Source of the DNA: an uncultured Bacilli bacterium
GTDB taxonomy: Bacteria > Bacillota_I > Bacilli_A > RF39 > UBA660
NCBI GenBank assembly: GCA_948543905.1
Contig: CAOVIS010000019.1
Coordinates: 1 to 13,283 of the forward strand
Reading direction: 5' to 3'
Length of the DNA: 13,283 nucleotides
Shown: piece after piece, positions 5,665-11,867 of the stretch
Position numbering within the stretch: the stretch's first letter is position 1
How the letters are laid out: the number at the start of each line of letters is the position of its first letter
The notes under the pieces: generated by a model
Told to the model about the DNA's origin: nothing
Seen by the model: the letters and a program-made list of their open reading frames with translations, nothing else
Database searches by the model: none
Made by a program: the position numbers and the translations under genes

Positions 5665-7521
5665 ATGTATGATTTAATAGTTGTAGGTGGTGGTCATGCT
5701 GGATGTGAAGCTTCTCATATAGGCGCATATCTTGGCTTAAAAACCCTTCTTATTACTGCCAACATTAAAAATATTGCCGATATGCCTTGTAACCCTTCTA
5801 TAGGCGGAACAGCTAAAGGAATTATTGTGCGTGAAATAGATGCTTTAGGAGGCATAATGGGTATAGTCGCCGACAAATCCCATTTTCAAATTAAAATGTT
5901 AAACAATGGAAAAGGGCCTGCCGTTAGAAGTTTGCGTTGCCAAGCTGATAAAATAACTTACCCTCGTATTATGTTAGAAACTCTACAAAGTACACCTAAT
6001 TTGAGTATCTTAGAAGGTATGGTTGAAGATTTAATTACTAATAAAAAAAAGGTAGAAGGTGTAATTCTATCTGATGGAACAAAAATAAAAGGAAAAACAG
6101 TTATCTTAACCACAGGAACTTATACTAAAGGAAATATTTTAATAGGTAAAGAAAATACCCCTGGTGGTCCTCACGGAGAAGCCAGAAGCAATCATTTAAG
6201 TGATAACTTAAAAAGTCTAGGTTTAACAATTCAAAGACTTAAAACTGGAACTCCTCCTCGTATAAAAAAAGATAGCATCGATTTTTCTAAAATGCAAGAA
6301 GAAACTGGTGATAATAAATACTATACTTTTTCTCATGATATAGCACCTTTATACGAAATAAATAACCAACAAAAATGTTATTTACTATATACAAATAGCA
6401 AAACTCACCAAATAATAAAAGATAATCTAAATAAATCAGCCATGTATGGTGGATATGTAACTGGAATAGGACCTAGATATTGCCCATCTATTGAGGATAA
6501 AATAGTAAGATTTTCAGATAAAGAACGCCACCAATTATTTATGGAGCCAGAAAGTCTTTATTATGATGAGTGGTATTTACAAGGTTTTTCTACTTCTATG
6601 CCAAGAGATGTTCAAGAATTAATGGTTCATAGTCTAAAAGGCTTAGAAAATGCCATAATAACTAAATATGCTTACGCCATTGAATATGATGCAATAGATC
6701 CCCTGGAAATGAAGCCTAGTCTTGAAAATAAAATAATCGAAAATCTATTTACCGCGGGTCAAATAAATGGCACATCTGGCTATGAAGAAGCCGCTAGCCA
6801 AGGTTTAATCGCAGGAATAAATACCCATCATAAATTAAAAGGATTAGAGCCTTTAATTTTGAAAAGAAGTGATGCTTATATTGGCGTTTTAATTGATGAT
6901 TTAGTTACTAAAGGAACTAGTGAACCATATCGTATGTTAACTAGTCGTGCTGAATTTCGTCTAATTTTACGTCATGATAATGCTGACTTAAGACTTCGCG
7001 AGTTAGGTTATAAAAATGGTACTATTGATGACAAAAGATATCAAACTGTCATAAACAAAAAAGAAACTATAAATGAAATTAAAAATATTTTAAGAAATAA
7101 TAACCTTTCTTTAAATCCTAAAATAAAAGAATTATTTACATCTAATAATTTAGAAATTCCGTCATATAGTGTTAGTCTCTATCTTTTGCTTAAAAGACCT
7201 GAAATAAAAATCTCTTTTTTAAAAAATTTAATTAGTCTTGACTACCCTGATGAAATATTAGAAGAAGTTGAAATTGAGACCAAATATGAAGGATATATTG
7301 CTAAGTCTTACAAAGAAGTAGAACGGATGCTAAAGCTTGAAGAAAAAATCATCCCTTTAGATATTAATTATAATGATATTCCTAATCTTGCTAGTGAAGC
7401 TCGTCAAAAACTTGAAAAAATTCGTCCTAAAACCATGGGTCAAGCATCACGTATCTCTGGAGTCAATCCTTCTGATCTAGCCATTTTATCTGTTTATTTA
7501 AAAAAGAAATATAATAAATAG
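5665..7521 (+). CDS. mnmG: tRNA uridine-5-carboxymethylaminomethyl modification enzyme MnmG (GidA)
   Basis: MnmG is the FAD- and NADH-dependent partner of MnmE in wobble-uridine modification of tRNA. The 618-residue product is full length for the long (bacterial) form. It has the FAD Rossmann motif GGGHAG (8-13), the PCNPSIGG segment with C42, the NGKGPAVRSLRCQADK block, TGTYTKG, and RYCPSIED with C273; these two are the conserved catalytic cysteines of the family. The second FAD strand is INGTSGYEEAASQGL, followed by SRAEFRLILRHDNAD and a helical C-terminal domain that contacts tRNA and MnmE. Three in-frame ATGs exist (5644, 5656, 5665). I prefer 5665 because MYDLIVVGGG fits the family N-terminus and GAGATGA lies 5 nt upstream, but 5656, which would overlap the preceding stop, is possible. 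It closes the mnmE operon. Confidence 0.97.
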   Translation: MYDLIVVGGGHAGCEASHIGAYLGLKTLLITANIKNIADMPCNPSIGGTAKGIIVREIDALGGIMGIVADKSHFQIKMLNNGKGPAVRSLRCQADKITYPRIMLETLQSTPNLSILEGMVEDLITNKKKVEGVILSDGTKIKGKTVILTTGTYTKGNILIGKENTPGGPHGEARSNHLSDNLKSLGLTIQRLKTGTPPRIKKDSIDFSKMQEETGDNKYYTFSHDIAPLYEINNQQKCYLLYTNSKTHQIIKDNLNKSAMYGGYVTGIGPRYCPSIEDKIVRFSDKERHQLFMEPESLYYDEWYLQGFSTSMPRDVQELMVHSLKGLENAIITKYAYAIEYDAIDPLEMKPSLENKIIENLFTAGQINGTSGYEEAASQGLIAGINTHHKLKGLEPLILKRSDAYIGVLIDDLVTKGTSEPYRMLTSRAEFRLILRHDNADLRLRELGYKNGTIDDKRYQTVINKKETINEIKNILRNNNLSLNPKIKELFTSNNLEIPSYSVSLYLLLKRPEIKISFLKNLISLDYPDEILEEVEIETKYEGYIAKSYKEVERMLKLEEKIIPLDINYNDIPNLASEARQKLEKIRPKTMGQASRISGVNPSDLAILSVYLKKKYNK

Positions 7522-7541
7522 CATCTTCTTTCTAATTATGT

Positions 7542-7547
7542 TATAAT
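7542..7547 (+). promoter_or_regulatory. possible extended -10 promoter for rsmG
   Basis: TGT-TATAAT matches an extended -10 element, with no good -35 at the right distance. The box lies inside an AT-only palindrome (TAATTAT-GTT-ATAATTA, 7533-7549). Transcription from it would give a leader of only about a dozen bases. rsmG may instead, or also, be read through from mnmG. Confidence 0.4.
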
Positions 7548-7565
7548 TAAACTAGGTGAAAAAAA

Positions 7566-8273
7566 TTGAACATTGAAAATTTTATTACAGAACTAAAAAA
7601 ACTAAATATTAATATAACATCAATCCAACTAGAACAATTACGCATCTATAAGGAAATGCTTTTAGAATATAACGAGAAGTTTAATTTAACAGCTATTACT
7701 ACTCCTGAAGATATTTATTTAAAACATTTCTATGATTCTCTTACTTTAATAAAAGCTTGTGATTTAACAGAAAAACTTACCATATTAGATATTGGCACAG
7801 GTGCCGGTTTCCCAGGCCTTGTCTTGAAAATAGTTTTTCCAAATCTTGATATTACATTAATCGATTCTAATAAGAAAAAAATTGGTTTTTTACAAGATGT
7901 AATTAAAAAACTAAAACTAGAAAATATCACAACCATAATAACTCGTGCCGAATGTTTAGACAAAAGTTACCGCCATCATTTTGATATTGTTACGTCTCGC
8001 GCAGTTGCCTCTCTTCGCATTTTAACAGAACTTGCTATTCCCTACACAAAAGAACAAGGGTATTTTATTGCTATGAAAGGTCTAAGTGCTGAAGAAGTTG
8101 CAGAAGCTTCCTCTACTATTGCTCTTTTAAACAGTGAAATAACAGATATTATCGAATTTACTCTTCCTGATAATACAAGCAATAGAAGTTTAATTGTAAT
8201 CAAAAAAAATCAAGTAACCTCTCCTATGTATCCCCGTGATTATGACAAAATACTTCATAAACCGCTAAAATAA
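7566..8273 (+). CDS. rsmG: 16S rRNA (guanine-527-N7)-methyltransferase RsmG (GidB)
   Basis: RsmG uses S-adenosylmethionine to methylate N7 of G527 in 16S rRNA; its loss is known in other bacteria to give low-level streptomycin resistance. The 235-residue protein has the usual length. It shows the N-terminal EKFNLTAIT segment, the SAM-binding motif I LDIGTGAGFPG (74-84), the acidic strand-end in ITLIDSNKKK, the SRAVASL block and the later FIAMKG motif. The start is TTG at 7566, placed by AGGTGA six bases upstream; no closer ATG fits the family N-terminus. It follows mnmG by 44 bp, the conserved near-origin order. Confidence 0.97.
   Translation: MNIENFITELKKLNINITSIQLEQLRIYKEMLLEYNEKFNLTAITTPEDIYLKHFYDSLTLIKACDLTEKLTILDIGTGAGFPGLVLKIVFPNLDITLIDSNKKKIGFLQDVIKKLKLENITTIITRAECLDKSYRHHFDIVTSRAVASLRILTELAIPYTKEQGYFIAMKGLSAEEVAEASSTIALLNSEITDIIEFTLPDNTSNRSLIVIKKNQVTSPMYPRDYDKILHKPLK
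8242..8271 (+). promoter_or_regulatory. possible promoter at the end of rsmG
   Basis: -35 ATGACA (8242-8247), 18-nt spacer, -10 TAAAAT (8266-8271), overlapping the last codons of rsmG. A start near 8278 would place the hairpin at 8282-8323 at the very 5' end of the metallopeptidase transcript. The spacing is slightly long and a -35 base is off, so support is moderate to weak. Confidence 0.35.
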
Positions 8274-8281
8274 CTAGACAT

Positions 8282-8323
8282 AAAAAATCTAATTTCTCCT
8301 ATATTTAAAGTAGGAGATTTTTT
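8282..8323 (+). terminator. terminator hairpin whose 3' arm is the ribosome binding site of the next gene
   Basis: TCTCCTA (8295-8301) pairs with TAGGAGA (8311-8317) over a 9-nt loop, followed by six T (8318-8323). Alternatively AAAAAATCT (8282-8290) pairs with AGATTTTTT (8315-8323). It fits an intrinsic terminator for rsmG, possibly bidirectional. TAGGAG is also the only Shine-Dalgarno for the ATG at 8326, eight to nine bases away, so read-through RNA would have its binding site in the stem. Confidence 0.78.
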
Positions 8324-8325
8324 AA

Positions 8326-9963
8326 ATGAAAAAGAATATTATCTTAATATTAAGCTTAAGTTTAATGGCATTTTTATGTCTAAAATTAACCATAACCAAA
8401 ACTAAACCAACTACAAACCTAATAAAAGTAAACAGTTCCTTAAGCTATAAAGAAACATCTAGTCTTAAAGGTTACTCTTTAAAAGAAGACAATGTTTATT
8501 ATTTAACCGAGGATTATCATAATTATAATCTCTATAAAATAACTGATAATACAAATATTTTATTAAAAAGTTTCAATACTCCCCTAAATTGTTCTTTAAA
8601 AACAGATATTATTACCTGCAAAAGTGATACAAATACTATAATTTACAATTATAATTTTCATGAACTTTTAAATTCTAAAAATACAACGACAACTATTCCT
8701 TATAAAGACACTTATCTTAAAGTAAATGCAAAAACTTTAAATATTCTTATTAATAACCAAGATCAAATTTATCGTAATCTTCCTTCCCTTTATGAAAATT
8801 ATATTTTTAAAGATTATTTAAAAACTAAAACTAATACATTTTTATTATACCAAAGTAATAATACTTACTTTTTATATAATGTTAATACTAAAAATGATGA
8901 GAAAATAATCGCTAGTTCTTACTATTCTTTTGCTAGTGGCTTTATTTTTAATACTCAAGATACTCTTAAAATATATAATTTAGAAACTAATGATATTACA
9001 GAAATATCTTATTCTCTAGATTCAAATGATATTTTAACTTATAACGAGAATATTCTCTATGTTTACAATAAAAACACTTATAATTTAAAAATATATGATA
9101 TTAAAACCTCCGCATTTTTAGAAACAAATTTAAACTTAAAAGATATTATTACTATTTTTTATACCAATAATAAACTATATCTTCTAACATCCACCAAAAT
9201 ACATGTTATATATTTAAACAATATAGACTTTGAAGAACAAAATGATTCCCTAAGTCTTTTAACCAAAATAAAAAAAGATTATAATATTAACATTAAAACT
9301 AAAGAAGATGCTATTCTAAACTATCCAGATTTTACTGCAGAAAAAATAACTAATGATGATATAATAGATGTTGCATTATCTAAAATAAACACTATTCTCC
9401 CCAAGTTTACTCTGGATTTTTTTAATAATTTTTATAAAGACAACTTTAAAGGGCTAAATATCTATTTAACAGGCACTCTAACTCCTATGGACACAACTAC
9501 TCAAATTTCTAATCCTGCCGCCTATAGTTTTACTTACAATAATGAATATATTATCGTAATTGATATTAACCAATACAATGTTGAAGAACTATTTTGTCAT
9601 GAACTTATGCATAACATAGAATTAAACCTTCATAACTCTAAAATAACTTCTTTTCCCAAATGGTCTAATCTAAATCCTCAAGATTTTCATTATAATGAAT
9701 CATACACGAAAGAACCAATTTTTGATTATACTTTAAAAGATGCAACAGATAGCGCTTACTTTATTGATACCTATTCTCACTCTTACGATTTAGAAGATCG
9801 CGCCCGCATCTTTGAGAATATTTGCGCCTATACTAGCGATACAATCATTAATGATTATCCTCATATTCTAAAAAAGGGCTTATATTTAAAAGAAGAAATA
9901 ACTAAATACTATCCTTCCCTAAAAGTTACTAACCTTTTTAATTATCTTGACAATAATGAATAA
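8326..9963 (+). CDS. membrane-anchored or secreted HExxH zinc metallopeptidase with a repeat-rich ectodomain
   Basis: A 545-residue protein with a basic start and hydrophobic segment (residues 4-22) that acts as signal or anchor. The Cys in it lacks a proper lipobox. Residues about 40-310 are Tyr/Asn/Thr-rich short strand repeats (YNLYKI, YFLYNV, YNLKIYDI types) suggestive of a beta-propeller; this is inference. The C-terminal third is a predicted zinc peptidase: HELMH at 425-429 gives two His ligands and catalytic E426. SYDLEDRARIFE (486-497) is about 60 residues downstream, with E490 the likely third ligand, the gluzincin arrangement also seen in lethal-factor-like enzymes. The WSNLNP-x-x-F-x-Y segment between them is, as far as I recall, shared by related unnamed proteins of Bacillota. 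All catalytic residues are present. Substrate is unknown; it probably acts on the cell surface. It lies between rsmG and a lipoprotein gene. Confidence 0.75.
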   Translation: MKKNIILILSLSLMAFLCLKLTITKTKPTTNLIKVNSSLSYKETSSLKGYSLKEDNVYYLTEDYHNYNLYKITDNTNILLKSFNTPLNCSLKTDIITCKSDTNTIIYNYNFHELLNSKNTTTTIPYKDTYLKVNAKTLNILINNQDQIYRNLPSLYENYIFKDYLKTKTNTFLLYQSNNTYFLYNVNTKNDEKIIASSYYSFASGFIFNTQDTLKIYNLETNDITEISYSLDSNDILTYNENILYVYNKNTYNLKIYDIKTSAFLETNLNLKDIITIFYTNNKLYLLTSTKIHVIYLNNIDFEEQNDSLSLLTKIKKDYNINIKTKEDAILNYPDFTAEKITNDDIIDVALSKINTILPKFTLDFFNNFYKDNFKGLNIYLTGTLTPMDTTTQISNPAAYSFTYNNEYIIVIDINQYNVEELFCHELMHNIELNLHNSKITSFPKWSNLNPQDFHYNESYTKEPIFDYTLKDATDSAYFIDTYSHSYDLEDRARIFENICAYTSDTIINDYPHILKKGLYLKEEITKYYPSLKVTNLFNYLDNNE

Positions 9964-9974
9964 TGTGTTAAAAT
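9947..9974 (+). promoter_or_regulatory. promoter of the lipoprotein gene
   Basis: -35 TTGACA (9947-9952), 16-nt spacer ending in TGT, -10 TAAAAT (9969-9974), giving an extended -10. It overlaps the end of the metallopeptidase gene, so the lipoprotein can be expressed independently. A TATAAT at 9974-9979 is 21 nt from the -35 and is less likely to be the -10. Confidence 0.7.
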
Positions 9975-9998
9975 ATAATTCCTAAAGAGGTGCTATAT

Positions 9999-10535
9999 AT
10001 GTCTAAAAATGAAAAAAAACAAGTCCTAAGTGCTGCTCTAGCTTTAACAATTTTTTTATCTGGATGTGGTAGTACTAAAAAAGCAGTTGGTGATAAAAAT
10101 TTCCTTTATAATTCTACAATCACATACAAAAATGATGCTATAACTGGAAATGTTATCGCAGAAAATATGGAATTTATAAAAATTCTAACATTTACCGTAG
10201 GAGACTCTACTTTTACGAAACTAGTAGGTTTAAATACTACTATATATGATAATGGAGCACAAAATGATATATATATTGACTTAGATAATGGCACCACTTT
10301 AATAAATAAAACTACAAAAACAATTACGCTAAATAGTACAAATAAAGACTATGAAAGTACAGAATATAAAATTGGTTCTGATTTAACTATAGTATCAGAA
10401 GAAAGAATTATCCCCTACTTACTAGAAGCTGGTATGTTCGAAGATGAATATGATATCAATGAAATTATTAGCTTTTATCATGAAAATATAGAACCAAACT
10501 ATGAACCTAATCAAAAATTAACATTAGAAAAATAA
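9999..10535 (+). CDS. small lipoprotein of unknown function
   Basis: A 178-residue predicted lipoprotein: lysine-rich start, hydrophobic stretch (residues 9-20) and lipobox LSGC with C23 as the lipid-modified residue, so it should be tethered to the outer face of the membrane. The mature part is rich in Thr/Asn/Ile and reads as alternating beta strands, ending with an acidic region (FEDEYDINEI) and a charged tail. I recognise no domain. The start is ATG 9999, six bases after AAAGAGGTG; the in-frame GTG at 9990 is part of that binding site. It follows the metallopeptidase by 35 bp and has its own promoter. Co-location with a surface peptidase suggests, without proving, a shared envelope role. 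Confidence 0.75.
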   Translation: MSKNEKKQVLSAALALTIFLSGCGSTKKAVGDKNFLYNSTITYKNDAITGNVIAENMEFIKILTFTVGDSTFTKLVGLNTTIYDNGAQNDIYIDLDNGTTLINKTTKTITLNSTNKDYESTEYKIGSDLTIVSEERIIPYLLEAGMFEDEYDINEIISFYHENIEPNYEPNQKLTLEK

Positions 10536-10541
10536 AATGAA

Positions 10542-10570
10542 TTGCAAAAGACTCTAAAAAATGATAAAAT
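10542..10570 (+). promoter_or_regulatory. promoter of the noc/parB-like gene
   Basis: -35 TTGCAA (10542-10547), 17-nt spacer ending in TGA, -10 TAAAAT (10565-10570), extended -10 type. The predicted start near 10577 gives a 25-nt leader with AGAGG as ribosome binding site. No terminator is seen between the lipoprotein stop and this promoter. Confidence 0.68.
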
Positions 10571-10601
10571 GTAGTATAAGAGAAAATAGAGGTTGATTAG
10601 T

Positions 10602-11822
10602 ATGAATTTAGAGCAAAGTATTATGCAAATACCTATAACAGATATAATTCCCAATCGGTTTCAACCCCGACTTAATTTTGATGATCGTGGCCTAGAGGAA
10701 CTTGCTAATTCTATTAAACAACACGGCATTATTCAACCTCTTGTTTTGCGAAGAATTAACGATAAATACGAAATTATTGCAGGCGAACGAAGATATAAAG
10801 CCGCGACTATCGCAGGTCTTGCTAAAGTTCCTGCTATTATCGCCCAAGTTGATGATAAACAAAGTGCCGAAGTTGCCATAGTTGAAAATGTTCAAAGACG
10901 TAATTTAACACCTATAGAAGAAGCTAGAAGTTATAAAAATCTGCTAGACAAAGGCTATTTAACTCAAGCAGAACTTGCTAAAAAAATGGGTCTAAGTCAA
11001 AGCGCTATCGCGAACAAGCTTCGCCTTTTAAATCTTGATGAAGAAGTTCAAGAAGCTCTTTTAAATAATAAGATAAGCGAACGTCATGCAAGAAGCCTGC
11101 TTGTTCTTCCTACTAAAGAAGATCAAAAAATATGGCTTAAAAAAATTATTAATGATCGCTTAACTGTAAGACAGCTTGATGAAGCTTTAAAATTAGAATT
11201 AAATAAATACAAAAGTGAAATCAAAGAAGAACCATCAGATGAAGACGAAGGTGATATTCCTTTAGTAAAATCTTTAGATATTGATGCTATTAGAAAAGAA
11301 GCTACTGCTCTACCAAAAATTGATGAAGATAGTGAAATTGCTCGTCGTCTTCGGGAAATTGAAATCGAAAAGAAATACAACCCTGAAGTAATACCAGTTG
11401 AACAAGCTCGTAATGATGCTAAAGGGAACTTCTTTAATTTCTTAGAAAATGAGACTGTAAATATGAATATGGATGAAATGAATTTAAAAGCTCCTGCTAT
11501 AGACATAGATTTACCACTTCCTAAAAAGCAGCCTGAAAAATCAGACTTTCCTGATGCCCCTAAAGAAGCAAATATAAGCAATAATTTTAAAGCCACCTCT
11601 AGTTATGAAGATACTGATTTTGACCCAATAAGCTTAATAGATACTTTAGATCCTAATTATGAAAAACAAGAAGAAACAAAAAGAGAAATTAATTTAAAAG
11701 AAGCTATAAATGAAATAAGAGATACTAAAGATATCTTAAGTTCTAAAGGCTTTAATATTAATATGGAAGAAACAGATTCAAATGATTACTATCAGTTTAC
11801 CATTAAAATTAAAAAAGATTAA
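10602..11822 (+). CDS. ParB/Noc-family chromosome-organising protein with Noc-like DNA recognition and a long acidic extension
   Basis: ParB-family proteins are CTP-dependent DNA clamps that load at a specific palindrome and spread. The N-terminal domain (about 8-105) opens IPITDIIPNRFQPR and carries the CTP-binding motifs GERRYKA (61-67) and ENVQRRNLTP (95-104). The helix-turn-helix is TQAELAKKMGLSQSAIANKL (121-140), continuing to about 165. At the four positions that separate ParB from Noc in published specificity work, this protein has Q133, K139, N144 and R161; Noc has Q, K, K, R and ParB has R, T, A, G. Residues about 205-360 are an acidic, proline-containing low-complexity linker. A C-terminal helix-strand unit (about 362-406, ending YYQFTIKIKKD) may dimerise. 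At 406 residues it is much longer than the roughly 283-residue Bacillus Noc and lacks that protein's N-terminal membrane helix. The start is ATG 10602, nine bases after AGAGG; the TTG at 10593 is inside the spacer. No parA is adjacent. Confidence 0.93.
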   Translation: MNLEQSIMQIPITDIIPNRFQPRLNFDDRGLEELANSIKQHGIIQPLVLRRINDKYEIIAGERRYKAATIAGLAKVPAIIAQVDDKQSAEVAIVENVQRRNLTPIEEARSYKNLLDKGYLTQAELAKKMGLSQSAIANKLRLLNLDEEVQEALLNNKISERHARSLLVLPTKEDQKIWLKKIINDRLTVRQLDEALKLELNKYKSEIKEEPSDEDEGDIPLVKSLDIDAIRKEATALPKIDEDSEIARRLREIEIEKKYNPEVIPVEQARNDAKGNFFNFLENETVNMNMDEMNLKAPAIDIDLPLPKKQPEKSDFPDAPKEANISNNFKATSSYEDTDFDPISLIDTLDPNYEKQEETKREINLKEAINEIRDTKDILSSKGFNINMEETDSNDYYQFTIKIKKD

Positions 11823-11840
11823 GTATAGAAAAAATAAAAT

Positions 11841-11867
11841 ACCTCAAACTAATATTGAGGTTTTAAT
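11841..11867 (+). terminator. hairpin with U-run that contains the ribosome binding site of the ligD-like gene
   Basis: ACCTCAA (11841-11847) pairs with TTGAGGT (11855-11861) over a 7-nt loop, followed by TTTT and then AAT-ATG. The GAGG used as Shine-Dalgarno for ATG 11868 is in the 3' arm. The U-run is short, so termination may be partial. The arrangement repeats that before the metallopeptidase gene. Confidence 0.68.

Noticed and set aside
5402..5728. Minus-strand open frame of 108 codons across the small membrane protein and mnmG start
   Set aside because: It runs antisense to well-supported genes, starts inside mnmG and lacks a binding site.
11123..11596. Minus-strand open frame of 157 codons inside the noc/parB-like gene
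   Set aside because: It is a serine-rich shadow frame produced by the acidic codon bias of the linker on the other strand, without start signals.
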